IMG/VR virus record: IMGVR_UViG_3300021061_000099
Span: 1 to 36,782 of that record
Source of the DNA: a virus
DNA: 36,782 nucleotides
Reading direction: 5' to 3' (one strand)
A model generated the notes under the pieces. The model made no database searches, had not been told where the DNA came from, and was given only the letters and a program-made list of their open reading frames with translations. Made by a program: the position numbers and the translations under genes. Positions 19,731 through 28,354 of this stretch are shown here, piece by piece. Numbering within the stretch: position 1 is the stretch's first letter; every line of letters starts with the position of its first letter.

Positions 19731-20557
19731 TACATGCGCTCCTGTTCAAGCCGCCAGATGCGGCGCTCTAGGCGTTCGATCATGTACGCCTGTGCTTGGA
19801 TGGACGCCAGCGCCACGCCGAAGGCGTCGACGACTTCGATCTTGGTCGGGTCCGCACCGACTCCGAACGTCTCAAGGAAGTCCTGCGCCATGGGGCCGAT
19901 ATGCTCCCCGGGAGGTCCCTGCCCAGGCTTGTACTCGAAGCGGCTGATTTTGAGCATGGTAAGGCCCTTGAGGACTTCCAAGGCGTCCACCTCAGCGACA
20001 ACAACCTTGGCATTCCGGTCGCAGACGATGGACGCCACGCTGATGGCCGTGTCGATGGACGCGGCGATGACCGCTTCCTGGTGCTCGATCTTCTCGAGCT
20101 TCTTCTGGATATCCCTGACCTTCTCCCTCGCCGCATACCCGTGGCGCATCAAGGCGCGCTGCTGACGCAGGGCGTTCAAGTGCTGGTCTCGCTTGAACAT
20201 GTGCATCTTCTTGGAGAACTCCTTATCGGAGCTCTCCGCGATGCCACGGTCGGCGAAGTGGCTACCAATGTCGTACTGCCCATGTTCAGACGTCCGAAGA
20301 ACGTCCGCTTCGGCCTCAAGCGAATCCTTGATAGCAGCGTCGAACTGCATCCGCTCATGCTCGCGCTGCGCCTTCTCAGCCTTCTTCCGCAGCTTCTTCT
20401 TCTTGCCTGCGTTGATGAGACCGACAAGGGTCTTGGTGGCGCTGCCGGCAGCTTGAGCCCCTAGGGCGAGAGCATCCCCCGTCTGATCGGACGTAAAGGC
20501 GTAGCCCTTATCGTAGGTAGACCCTTGCTGTGACGTGACGGGAGGGATATAGACCAT
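19730..20557 (-). CDS. Helical protein with C-terminal S74-type intramolecular chaperone-like domain
   Basis: A 275-residue protein. Residues 1-175 are helical and Lys/Glu-rich, with a Gly/Ala-rich segment at 28-50. Residues about 176-275 resemble the S74 (endosialidase-type) chaperone: CDRNAK at 179-184, an EHIGPMAQD block near 218-225 and a terminal coiled coil. In typical members the first position is Ser (SDRxxK), which with the Lys drives self-cleavage. Here it is Cys. The family normally sits at the end of tail spikes and fibres to drive trimerisation; here it is fused to a non-fibre protein. Confidence 0.6.
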   Translation of the reverse strand: MVYIPPVTSQQGSTYDKGYAFTSDQTGDALALGAQAAGSATKTLVGLINAGKKKKLRKKAEKAQREHERMQFDAAIKDSLEAEADVLRTSEHGQYDIGSHFADRGIAESSDKEFSKKMHMFKRDQHLNALRQQRALMRHGYAAREKVRDIQKKLEKIEHQEAVIAASIDTAISVASIVCDRNAKVVVAEVDALEVLKGLTMLKISRFEYKPGQGPPGEHIGPMAQDFLETFGVGADPTKIEVVDAFGVALASIQAQAYMIERLERRIWRLEQERM

Positions 20558-20566
20558 CTTAGCCCT

Positions 20567-20956
20567 CTAGATCGTGGCCCCCTCGGGCAACTCAGGCTGT
20601 CCGAGCTTCGCGCGCAGGGCGTTGATGCGTGCCCGAGCCATGGACTTCAAGCCCCTAGCGCGCGCTCCGGCCTCACCCTCCAGGGAGGAGCGGAATTCGC
20701 GCGTGTCGGCCCAAGTTCCGGCACGCCTCGCATCAGCCTCAGCGTCAGACAGCATCTTTGCGTCGATGCCGCCGTACTCGGCCATCTCCTTCTCAAGGAG
20801 CTTGGCCGGATCCTGCTCGCCAGCCAGTTCGTCTAGCTGACCCTGGAGGGCAGACGCCTTGTCCTTGTACTTCTTCTCGGCATCGGTATCCATGCCGACC
20901 GTCGCCTTGGCCCTGTTGAGCTTCCGCTTCAACTTCCTCTTCCAGCTTTTTCCCAC
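20567..20956 (-). CDS. Hypothetical late protein
   Basis: A 129-residue helical protein with a strongly basic N-terminus (KRKLKRKLNRAK) followed by Ala/Glu/Asp-rich helices. It lies between the tail beta-propeller and the ejection-type genes, so it is probably a minor virion or assembly protein. Not recognised. Confidence 0.6.
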   Translation of the reverse strand: MGKSWKRKLKRKLNRAKATVGMDTDAEKKYKDKASALQGQLDELAGEQDPAKLLEKEMAEYGGIDAKMLSDAEADARRAGTWADTREFRSSLEGEAGARARGLKSMARARINALRAKLGQPELPEGATI

Positions 20957-20974
20957 AGCGATCCCCCTTTCTCG

Positions 20975-22417
20975 TTAAGCCGCGTATTTCTGCGGCGGAC
21001 TCACATCGGCATGCAACTGGAACTCATAGATTTCGATAGGCGCTGAGGTCTCGTTGTTGTAGAACTCTATTTCAACAAAGCGCCCATGCGATCCGCTTGG
21101 AACGGATTCCCCGATGAGCTTGATGTCCTCATCCGTCCCGCTGCGCTGGCGAGCCGTCAACGACACGTTCTTGTCACTCCCGACCTGCACTCCATCGACG
21201 CGGACGCGGACAGTCAGGGTCTTCCCGGCAATGGGCTTTGCGTAGACGAAGTACTCATGCAGCGTCTTCATCGCTGAAATGTCACCCCAGCCGAACTTCT
21301 TGGAGCGCCACTTCATTTCAATGGCCACGCCTTCGTCGTTGTCAGTGGTGTCGTGCTGGCGCACGATGGTCTTGTTGTCGGCGCCGCCCGACAGAAGCGT
21401 GTTGTCCAGCTTCAGGCACCAGGACCGCGCGTTGATGTTCGTCCAGCGCGTCCACGCCCCAGTCAGGGTATCGAGCACGTACGCCGAGTCATTTCGCCCG
21501 TTGGCGTCCGAGTCGTAGGCCAGGATGTAAAGGTCGTTGTACCGCGTTGCCTGCGTCCCGGTTTTCGTCAGACCGCGCAAGTCGAACTCAAGCGCCGGAT
21601 GCAGCAGCCCCTGCTTGTCTGTGGACAGGGAATGCAGGCCGTAGTCGGACAGGTAGATGACGAAAGGACCCATGTTCACAAGGGACCGGTGCTCCGCGCA
21701 GCCGTAGTTGCGCTTGACGGGGCGCACTTCGAAGTTCGTAGGGTTCCAGCCGATCAGCATGTAGACCGTGCGGCGCTTGAAGATGTAAAGCGCGTTGTCG
21801 GCCGCGATCAGGCCTGTAATCTCGTCGCCGTCGTCAGGATCAATGTCGTAGAAGCCAGCCTGTCCGGCCGTGGTCCAGTCCTCCGCATTCCCTTCGACGC
21901 AGTAGTTGATGCGACTCTTCCCGCCGCCGTGGTTGGCGATCCAGACGCGGCCCTTATAGACGGCGATGTACTTTGCATTCGCTGGCGGGGTTCCCAAGAG
22001 GGCAGAGAAGGACGCGGCAACCCCATCCCATTTCCGGGTTGTTTCCGTGGCGCCGACCATGATCAGGGTGTCTTCGAACGTGGCGAACTCCACGTTAGCC
22101 CCGGCCATGGCGCCCGTGTACTTAGACGTCCACGTTCCGGCAGACACCGAATACACGTCGTTATTTGCTGCCGCCATTAGGAGGTCAGTCCCGCTCGACT
22201 TCTTGTACTGGTACAGCGTGGACACAGGGTTCCCGCCTGCAAGCTCTGCCTGGTTAACAGCGATCCCTCGCCGCTTGGCGATGCGCCCTCGCACACGCGC
22301 ATAGTCGACGTTCTGTGAGATCTGCGCCGCGCCGTCTGGAATGGCGTGCGGCGGGTCGGCCGTGATGAGCCCCGTCACGAGGTCGCGAGGCCCGACGACC
22401 ATCGCGTTCCTAGGCAT
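20975..22417 (-). CDS. Beta-propeller tail protein (stabilisation / nozzle type)
   Basis: A 480-residue, beta-rich protein. The opening pattern (AQISQNVDYARVRGRIAKRRG near 31-51) and regular repeats resemble the packaged-DNA stabilisation or tail-nozzle proteins of P22-like and T7-like phages. These close the head-tail channel. It follows the adaptor gene with an eight-base overlap, the usual order for short-tailed phages. Fold assignment is by pattern, not by search. Confidence 0.7.
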   Translation of the reverse strand: MPRNAMVVGPRDLVTGLITADPPHAIPDGAAQISQNVDYARVRGRIAKRRGIAVNQAELAGGNPVSTLYQYKKSSGTDLLMAAANNDVYSVSAGTWTSKYTGAMAGANVEFATFEDTLIMVGATETTRKWDGVAASFSALLGTPPANAKYIAVYKGRVWIANHGGGKSRINYCVEGNAEDWTTAGQAGFYDIDPDDGDEITGLIAADNALYIFKRRTVYMLIGWNPTNFEVRPVKRNYGCAEHRSLVNMGPFVIYLSDYGLHSLSTDKQGLLHPALEFDLRGLTKTGTQATRYNDLYILAYDSDANGRNDSAYVLDTLTGAWTRWTNINARSWCLKLDNTLLSGGADNKTIVRQHDTTDNDEGVAIEMKWRSKKFGWGDISAMKTLHEYFVYAKPIAGKTLTVRVRVDGVQVGSDKNVSLTARQRSGTDEDIKLIGESVPSGSHGRFVEIEFYNNETSAPIEIYEFQLHADVSPPQKYAA

Positions 22418-23270
22418 CGCCGTACCACCCCATGCCGAATTCTTCGTCCTTCACGCCCTCGCATCCGTCCATCGTCTCGGCAAAGCGTTCCTCACGCGCC
22501 TCTTCTCTGGCGATCTTGTACTCCTTCAGCATGGCCGTTCCTTCCGGCATCTTCTGCATCGGCCCCATCAGCGCCTGGGCGGCCACGTACTTGGCGATGA
22601 TCGGGATGTACTGATCCGGGATCTTCAGAGCCGTCGAGTCGTCCGACAGGTCAGGCGGCAAAGACCGGCACCATAGCTGCAACGTGCCGTCAGTGACGGT
22701 AGCTCCGTTTAGGTGGCTGGCCGCCGTGGTATCAGCATCGCCACGCCGCGCCAGCAGGAAGTTTGTCGCATCCTTGTTGAAGTGCCTGATCTGTTCGGAC
22801 CCCACGAGGATGAACCCATCGGCCAGAAAGCTTGAGGTAGCCGCCACAGGGATGGTCGTCACGGAGTTGTTCAGCGCGCCGTTCAGGGTAGTTGTCACAC
22901 TGGACGCGCTCGGCGCAGGCTCAAGCATCAGCCGCTTGTCGTGCGGGAACACCGTGCAGCGGACAGGCTCCCCCTGTGCGGCGCCCGCGAAGGTGGCGTA
23001 CGCATACGTCGACTTGTCCACCATCCGGACGCGCTGGCCCGCCTTCCACCGGACCATTTCGACTTTGATGATGTCCGTGGGCAACGTGATCTCACCGACG
23101 CGGGCGGTCACGGACAGGGCAACCAGGCGCTGATACCACTGGACTCTGGCCGTGAAGTCCCTGCCGCCGTAGTTGATCCAGCGATTGAGATCCGTATCCA
23201 GGACAACGGCTTCAGTCCGTTCCTGAATAATCGCCCGCGCTTCCGTGCGTATGTCGCTTCGTGTAGCCAT
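22410..23270 (-). CDS. Head-to-tail adaptor protein
   Basis: A 286-residue protein whose N-terminal helices (TDLNRWINYGGRDFTAR near 26-42) and following beta section resemble phage head-tail adaptors that bind the portal. A Ser/Thr-rich insertion of about 60 residues occupies the middle (about 120-185), and helices return at 215-265. It is next to the nozzle-type gene, consistent with the neck. Confidence 0.65.
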   Translation of the reverse strand: MATRSDIRTEARAIIQERTEAVVLDTDLNRWINYGGRDFTARVQWYQRLVALSVTARVGEITLPTDIIKVEMVRWKAGQRVRMVDKSTYAYATFAGAAQGEPVRCTVFPHDKRLMLEPAPSASSVTTTLNGALNNSVTTIPVAATSSFLADGFILVGSEQIRHFNKDATNFLLARRGDADTTAASHLNGATVTDGTLQLWCRSLPPDLSDDSTALKIPDQYIPIIAKYVAAQALMGPMQKMPEGTAMLKEYKIAREEAREERFAETMDGCEGVKDEEFGMGWYGDA

Positions 23271-23273
23271 GGC

Positions 23274-23501
23274 TCAATCGGTGGGCAGCTTCTTCTCCAT
23301 CTTCTCGAGGATGGCGACAGCACGCGCCATAAGGGTCTTGAGACCGTCAATCGTTACAAACTGATTCCACAGCAGGAAGGCGCAGACGACGATGGGGAAC
23401 CCAATCTCCTTGATAGCGCGGAACCCAACGGCTACCCACCATGGCACCTTTGTGTCATCTGCAGCGCGCGTGCGCACCAGCGTGGCGTCCGTGTCCCCCA
23501 T
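23274..23501 (-). CDS. YvrJ-like single-pass membrane protein, holin candidate
   Basis: A 75-residue protein with one transmembrane segment (about 32-50) containing GFPIVV, followed by an amphipathic charged helix, the layout of YvrJ/BhlA-type small phage membrane proteins. Some of these act as holins, so this is the best holin candidate in the late region. GGAGTGAGAAGG precedes the start. No endolysin gene is adjacent. Confidence 0.5.
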   Translation of the reverse strand: MGDTDATLVRTRAADDTKVPWWVAVGFRAIKEIGFPIVVCAFLLWNQFVTIDGLKTLMARAVAILEKMEKKLPTD

Positions 23502-23508
23502 GGCCTTC

Positions 23509-23817
23509 TCACTCCTCCAGCGTGATCTTCATATCGCGGCACAATGCCGACGCTTTGTTACGGGCTGACGCCGTGACCTTGCTTTCGATGAACCCGACGA
23601 TGGTTTCCACGGCGGCGAGCACATCGGCTGGGATGTCTTCGAACTGCCAGCGCAAGTCGCGCTCCTCAAGCGGGATAGGCAGCTGTACATCCTTGGTGAA
23701 CTTTATGCGGGCTTCGCGCTTGCAGAGGAGCGCGTAGCCAAGCGACAGCCCATCGCCGTCGTCCTTGGCGACCTGCTGGATAATCACAGGCCCCTTTGCC
23801 AGGATGAGCTTAGGCAC
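23509..23817 (-). CDS. Hypothetical late protein
   Basis: A 102-residue protein, beta-like in the first half and helical in the second, starting with GTG after AGGAGG with seven-base spacing. It lies between fibre and membrane-protein genes. Not recognised. Confidence 0.6.
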   Translation of the reverse strand: MPKLILAKGPVIIQQVAKDDGDGLSLGYALLCKREARIKFTKDVQLPIPLEERDLRWQFEDIPADVLAAVETIVGFIESKVTASARNKASALCRDMKITLEE

Positions 23818-23832
23818 TCGTATAGCCTCCTC

Positions 23833-25347
23833 TTACGAACTCGCGTTCCAGCCCCATCCCTCAAGCCTCGCCAGAACTGTGTTGAACTTTGTTGTGATGT
23901 CCGCGAGCGTTCCATCCGCGTCCTCGATGTGCGCACCCTGCCCAGCGCCGGCGGCACCAAAGACACCGATGTTGCTCCCGTCGTGATCGATGTTCCCATC
24001 GATCTCTACGGCGTCGTTGAACACCACCTTGGAGCCGCTCACGTTCACCGTTAGGTTGCCGCTTGTGTCCACCTGGAAGTCGACATAGTCCACGTTGTCC
24101 GTGTGCGTGAGACGGAGCTGTGGGTTGGTGTCGTCCAGGATGTCAAAGCGGCGGCGTGGCGTCGTCCCGGCGTTGACGCCGAAGTGGCCGGATGTGTTCA
24201 TGTACATCCGGGTCGTGAATGTCACGGGGTTCCCGGGCGTGAGGCCCGTGGCGTTGGCGATCCAGAAATCGCCGTTGCTAATGGCTGGAGCCCCGAAGTT
24301 AAGCGCCCCCGTTGCTACGGCTGTGTACTGGGATCCTGTCCAGTAGGCCCCGGCAACCATGATGGCCTGCGCAGGGGACGTAGAAACTAGGTATCCACCC
24401 TCGTTATTGGCGGTTTCCGTGAAGTGCAGGGTTGTTGTACCGCCTCTTACATCGAGCTTGAAAGCCGGGCTTGTTCCTGCACCGACGCCAAGTCGATTGT
24501 TTGTGTCGTCCCAGAACAGATTGCTATTGTCCTGATTGATCTTCCCGCTGGAACCACCAAAGAGGACGCTACCGGCAGTCAGATAAGCGATCCGAACGTC
24601 ACCGTTCTCGCGGATGCTCATCCGCTCCGTGTCTCGGGTTCCGAAAAGAAGGTGGCTGTTAGCGTCGTCCAGGACGTTGACGACAATCAGAGAGCGATTG
24701 CCTGGTCCAGTGCTGGACCCGAAGTAGGCTAGTCCGACAACGCCGGCCCCAGGTGTGTTGTGAAGCCCAGAGGCCGACAGCGTAGTGTTGTTGATCCCGG
24801 CATAACAGCCGTTGTCTTCGTCGCTGATGGCCGTAAACGCCGACCCTGCCAAAGTGCCGGTATTTGTGTTCTTGATGGACACAAGGGCGTTTGCGTTCAA
24901 GCTCTGGTTAATGGCGATGTAGTCTTCGCTTGCCCCTGCGACGTTGTCTTGCGTGGCGCCAATGTAAAGCTTGTAGCCGGCCGCTAGCTTCTGGTGCGTG
25001 GAGGTCCAGTCGATCTTCTTTGTGCCGTCGAGGCTCAAAGCGAGACTGCCGTCCGCTGGCTGCCAGAACCCGCTATCCGCCTCGCCGATGGCGACGGACG
25101 GGGCGGTTTCGATACCGTCGCCGAAAACGTACGTCCCTCCGAACGACAACCCACCGCCGCCTATGGTGACAACGTGCCCCGTTGAAAGGCCGCCTCCGGC
25201 TGGATTCTGCTTTGTAGCAGCCGATAGGTCTGCGTACGCGGCTTTGAAAGCTTCAGGCTGCTGGCCTTCCTGGATCCGATAAGGCGCCCACAGACGGTCT
25301 TTGCCGTCGTAAGCCCGCTTTTCGAACGTCTCCAGGAGCGTCTGCAC
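23833..25347 (-). CDS. Tail fibre protein
   Basis: A 504-residue protein starting with GTG. The N-terminal 70 residues probably attach to the tail. The rest is Gly/Ser/Thr/Asn-rich beta sequence with motifs common in trimeric fibres (NNRLGVGAGTSPAFKLDVRGG near 285). It should contact the host surface. Fibres with such motifs usually end in an S74 chaperone. This one ends in a short beta/helix tail, while an S74-like domain is encoded separately at 19730-20557. Confidence 0.65.
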   Translation of the reverse strand: MQTLLETFEKRAYDGKDRLWAPYRIQEGQQPEAFKAAYADLSAATKQNPAGGGLSTGHVVTIGGGGLSFGGTYVFGDGIETAPSVAIGEADSGFWQPADGSLALSLDGTKKIDWTSTHQKLAAGYKLYIGATQDNVAGASEDYIAINQSLNANALVSIKNTNTGTLAGSAFTAISDEDNGCYAGINNTTLSASGLHNTPGAGVVGLAYFGSSTGPGNRSLIVVNVLDDANSHLLFGTRDTERMSIRENGDVRIAYLTAGSVLFGGSSGKINQDNSNLFWDDTNNRLGVGAGTSPAFKLDVRGGTTTLHFTETANNEGGYLVSTSPAQAIMVAGAYWTGSQYTAVATGALNFGAPAISNGDFWIANATGLTPGNPVTFTTRMYMNTSGHFGVNAGTTPRRRFDILDDTNPQLRLTHTDNVDYVDFQVDTSGNLTVNVSGSKVVFNDAVEIDGNIDHDGSNIGVFGAAGAGQGAHIEDADGTLADITTKFNTVLARLEGWGWNASS

Positions 25348-25371
25348 AGCAGCACTTTCCCCCTATGCGAA

Positions 25372-25405
25372 GGGGAAGGGGCCAACCGAAGCCGACCCCT
25401 TCCCC
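25372..25405 (-). terminator. Very stable hairpin just after the capsid gene
   Basis: GGGGAAGGGG (25372-25381) and CCCCTTCCCC (25396-25405) pair perfectly. On the minus-strand RNA the inner bases continue the stem with five more pairs, three of them G-U, closing on a C(UUCG)G tetraloop. It begins 10 bases after the capsid stop. No real U-tract follows, so it is more likely a partial terminator or mRNA-end stabiliser that favours capsid expression. Confidence 0.6.
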
Positions 25406-25415
25406 GTAATGCCGA

Positions 25416-26363
25416 CTACAGCGCCGGGTTGATGGACGTGAGCTCGCCCTGGTGGCGGCGGCTTTTGCAGATCCAGTTGCCCGCCCACCAGATCTGCCAC
25501 CGATGGACGTCCTCACCGGCCACGCGCGCCATCTTCTCCACCTTGAAGTTGCGCGCCGGATCGGTCCACAGCTCGATGTAGTTCTCGTTGATGAACTCAA
25601 CGACGTTGTCCGTCGAGCCGGAACCGCTGCCAGGAACGTGCGGGTCGACCACCCAGGGCACGCCACGGAAGTTCAGCTGCGCGATGCCGACCGACGCCAT
25701 GTCGGTGTCGACGATGCGCTGCACGGTGTCCCCGAACGTGCTGAACTTGTCGTAGTTCGCCTGGTTCGAACAGATGAGCGTCACCCGCGAGCCGCCAAAG
25801 GTCGTCTCACCAAGGACGCCCTGGAGCCCAAGGATCGTCATCGTGTTCGACGCGGCGGCGTTGATCGCGGCCTTCCACTTGGCGTAGTCGGCCACGGCGA
25901 TCCCGCCGTACGTCGAAGACTCGGACATCATCAAGCCGAAGCCGTCGAGCTCCTTCCCGCCGGAGTTGGAGCCCTGCGTATCGGTGCCCAGGATGTCCGC
26001 GATGGAGTCCTTGCCGTGCTGCGTCTTGCCCTTCACGAAGTCGATGACACCGGCCTTGCCGGAGTTGATCGACATATCGCGGGACGAAACGCTGATAGGC
26101 AGCTGGTACTCACGCAGGGAGTACGCAGCGTGCGTGGAAACCGGGTTGTTCGCGACCGAGAAGGTGTCCCGATCCTGGTAAGCGCCGCCCGAAACGAACG
26201 GAGCGTGCCAGATCGCAGAGCGCACTTCCGTGCCGCCCTGGTAACGGATGCCGCGCTTCTTGGCGCGGAACCACAGCGGGTTCGCGTTGAGGTAGCCCTG
26301 CACCGACCGAGGGATAATGAAAACGGTCGTCAGGGAGTCCACATCGGTGGCCGTGAGAGCCAT
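25416..26363 (-). CDS. Major capsid protein (HK97-fold type)
   Basis: A 315-residue protein directly after the scaffold gene. An N-terminal arm is followed by mixed alpha/beta sequence with a long helix-like section near 105-150 and a beta-rich C-terminus, typical of HK97-fold coat proteins of this size. No protease gene is nearby, so assembly probably uses the separate scaffold. A hairpin (26383-26405) precedes its ribosome site, and a strong hairpin follows its stop, fitting high expression. Confidence 0.75.
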   Translation of the reverse strand: MALTATDVDSLTTVFIIPRSVQGYLNANPLWFRAKKRGIRYQGGTEVRSAIWHAPFVSGGAYQDRDTFSVANNPVSTHAAYSLREYQLPISVSSRDMSINSGKAGVIDFVKGKTQHGKDSIADILGTDTQGSNSGGKELDGFGLMMSESSTYGGIAVADYAKWKAAINAAASNTMTILGLQGVLGETTFGGSRVTLICSNQANYDKFSTFGDTVQRIVDTDMASVGIAQLNFRGVPWVVDPHVPGSGSGSTDNVVEFINENYIELWTDPARNFKVEKMARVAGEDVHRWQIWWAGNWICKSRRHQGELTSINPAL

Positions 26364-26382
26364 ATGCCTGCCCCCTTCTCCA

Positions 26383-26405
26383 GGGCTCGCCTACGCGAGT
26401 CGCCC
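26383..26405 (-). other. Hairpin in the capsid-gene leader
   Basis: CTCGC (26386-26390) pairs with GCGAG (26395-26399), with GGG/CCC pairs outside a 3-base bulge. It lies between the scaffold stop and the capsid ribosome site (GGAGAAGGGGG) and may protect or pace the capsid message. Confidence 0.4.
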
Positions 26406-26408
26406 GGA

Positions 26409-27266
26409 TTAGTCTCTGAGGTTCATGCCCGCGATGGCCTTATCCAGAGCGGCGTTGTAGTCAGCGTCCGGAGCGGCGCCCATGTCGGCGGGTCCGCGCG
26501 CGGAGGACGGCTTGACGCTCGACGTCTCGCCAACCCCCGCTTTCGCTTCCGCTCGGACACGGTTGAGCTGCTCCTGGGTTGCCCTCAGCGATGCGTCGTT
26601 CGACCGACCGAGAGCCCAGTAGAACGCGTCCTCGAGCGAGTACGGTTCCCCGGTCTTCATGGTCATGTCGTGTGCGCGCCGGAAGGCAGCGTCGAACATC
26701 TCCTTGGTCGCACGCTCCCCGAACTTCTGCTTGAGTGTGGAAACCTCGGAATCGACCTGCTTCTCAGCCGCTTCGCGCACCTGCTGCGCCTTCCACTCCC
26801 GCACTGAGGCCAGGTCCTGGTCGTACCGGTTCAGACGGTCTAGGAGCTCCTTGGGGACGTTCTGGGTGCCGCTTTCGCGACGGGCCTCGGAATCGGATGC
26901 CCCGCCCTTCTTGGCGGCCCAGTAATCTTTGGCCGCTTTCTCCAGGGCCTTGTAGTACTGGGGATCCTTCTTCCAGGCTTCGTCCAGCTTCTTGAAGGCT
27001 TCGTACCGCTGTTCCAGGGCCTTCTTCTCGTTGATGACCTTCGAGTGTTCCCTGTACAGGCTGTCGTGGGCCTTCTTGAACTCCTCCAAGCTGGCGTACT
27101 TCCTGCCAGCAACTTCGATCTCCCCACCATCCGCCTTGGGCTCTCCGTCCACCTGGGTCGGCTGAGCGTCACCGCCAGCAGGCGCGCTTCCCGTTTCCGG
27201 GGTCGGCTCGTCCTGCGTGATGCGGTTGAGCTCCGCTTCCAGCTTGTCGTCAAGCTCATCCGTCAT
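26409..27266 (-). CDS. Scaffolding protein
   Basis: A 285-residue acidic, highly helical protein. An Asp/Glu/Pro-rich N-terminus is followed by coiled coil (about 65-190) and a Ser/Ala/Gly-rich C-terminal tail that ends with a small helix, the part that usually binds coat protein. Its position immediately before the capsid gene is classic for a scaffold. It is expected to be lost or recycled during head maturation. Confidence 0.75.
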   Translation of the reverse strand: MTDELDDKLEAELNRITQDEPTPETGSAPAGGDAQPTQVDGEPKADGGEIEVAGRKYASLEEFKKAHDSLYREHSKVINEKKALEQRYEAFKKLDEAWKKDPQYYKALEKAAKDYWAAKKGGASDSEARRESGTQNVPKELLDRLNRYDQDLASVREWKAQQVREAAEKQVDSEVSTLKQKFGERATKEMFDAAFRRAHDMTMKTGEPYSLEDAFYWALGRSNDASLRATQEQLNRVRAEAKAGVGETSSVKPSSARGPADMGAAPDADYNAALDKAIAGMNLRD

Positions 27267-27290
27267 TGCCAGTCCCTCGCGTCATGTCGT

Positions 27291-27316
27291 GCCGCCGGGG
27301 ACCACCCCCGGACGGC
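27291..27316 (-). other. GC hairpin in the scaffold leader
   Basis: GCCG-CCGGGG (27291-27300) pairs with CCCCGG-A-CGGC (27306-27316), one bulge. It is about 25 bases upstream of the scaffold start and downstream of the terminator-like hairpin at 27336-27372. The 155-bp gap 27267-27421 holds only these two hairpins and the ribosome site. Confidence 0.45.
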
Positions 27317-27335
27317 GCCACGTCGTTCTAAAGAA

Positions 27336-27372
27336 AAGGGTCCTAGACCGCCTGCATGCAGTCAGGACCCTT
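27336..27372 (-). terminator. Intrinsic terminator-like hairpin inside the late unit
   Basis: AAGGGTCCT (27336-27344) pairs with AGGACCCTT (27364-27372), with further GAC/GTC pairs inside. On the minus strand the stem runs into TTTTCTTT, a U-tract. It would reduce transcription from the upstream small virion genes into scaffold and capsid, or be read through by antitermination. Confidence 0.65.
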
Positions 27373-27421
27373 CTCGGTCGTCTCGCCCCTGTCGAGCGTC
27401 CCCGACAAGGGCCGGTCTTCT

Positions 27422-27700
27422 CTACATCTCCGGAGGTGCGGCGGCCTCGCCAGACGGCTCCTCACCGCCCTCCGCGCCTTCCGGGTCCTCCGCGCACTCC
27501 TCGATCAGCCGGCGCGCCTGTTCCAGCTTCGAGCGGATGTCGGGATCTCCGGCAGCCGCAATCGCCTTGTCTAGGCAGTCCAGCGCGTCGTCGAGGTACA
27601 CGTCTTCGCCACCACCGCCCATATCGGGCGCAGGCTCAGCCGAAGGCCCCATGGCCTTGGAGAGCGCGCCGAGATAGGCGTCCGCGTCACCCTTCGCCAT
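27422..27700 (-). CDS. Hypothetical acidic protein
   Basis: A 92-residue, strongly acidic protein. Gly/Pro/Met-rich flexible parts flank a central helix pair (about 35-70). It lies just before the scaffold gene. It could be an assembly chaperone or minor head protein, but no family is recognised. Confidence 0.55.
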   Translation of the reverse strand: MAKGDADAYLGALSKAMGPSAEPAPDMGGGGEDVYLDDALDCLDKAIAAAGDPDIRSKLEQARRLIEECAEDPEGAEGGEEPSGEAAAPPEM

Positions 27701-27709
27701 CGTGGCCTC

Positions 27710-28288
27710 CTACGCCGAGTACCGGACCCACACGAGGGGCATAGCGGCCGTCTCGTAGCTGCCGCTGGCCGGGAACGTCTCGCCGTTCGTGAAGAGCGAC
27801 GAGAGCGTGGCCGAGTACGTGACCGAGCCCTTCGACACAGCCGTGATCGGCGTCGGGGTCGACGTGCAGCCGAGGATCTGCGGGAGGCCGCCAACGGCCA
27901 CCGCGCGCACAGTGGCCACCGTGCCGCCGCCGTTCGTGTACACGATCCAGTGCAGGCCGTCGTCGACCTTGTAGCTGACGGTAGTTTCCTTCACAGCAGC
28001 CGCCGTGCCGTCCTCCTCCGTGCCCGCAATCAGGAGCCGGTCGGGATACAGGAGGCTTCCAGCACCCTTGTTGGAGAACAGGAAGATGCGGGCCTTGTTG
28101 CCGGACCCGCCGCCGGTCGTCACTTCGAAGCCGATCCGGTCCAGCGTGCCGGCCTTTAGGTAGATGGGCATCGCCCACAGCTTGTCGATGGCCGGAGCCA
28201 CCGTCGACACGGCGAGACAGTTCACCGCGTTCGAGTACCGCGCCACACCGGCGCCACCAGAGCCCTTGTGGAACATTGTCTCGAGCAT
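27710..28288 (-). CDS. Hypothetical virion protein, beta-rich
   Basis: A 192-residue protein rich in Gly, Thr, Val and Ala with alternating beta pattern and no membrane segment. It sits with two other beta-rich proteins (28535-29038 and 29091-29459) between portal and scaffold genes, where head decoration or head-fibre proteins are common. GAGAAGGAG precedes its start. Confidence 0.55.
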   Translation of the reverse strand: MLETMFHKGSGGAGVARYSNAVNCLAVSTVAPAIDKLWAMPIYLKAGTLDRIGFEVTTGGGSGNKARIFLFSNKGAGSLLYPDRLLIAGTEEDGTAAAVKETTVSYKVDDGLHWIVYTNGGGTVATVRAVAVGGLPQILGCTSTPTPITAVSKGSVTYSATLSSLFTNGETFPASGSYETAAMPLVWVRYSA

Positions 28289-28354
28289 TCCGTTTCTCCT
28301 TCTCTCCGTCCTAAATCTTTCGTTCTCTCGTTATGTCCATTTGGTGAGCGCGGA

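Noticed and set aside
25452-26807. Plus-strand open frame of 451 codons opposite capsid and scaffold
   Set aside because: Mirror frame spanning two real genes and their gap; no ribosome site or protein-like pattern.
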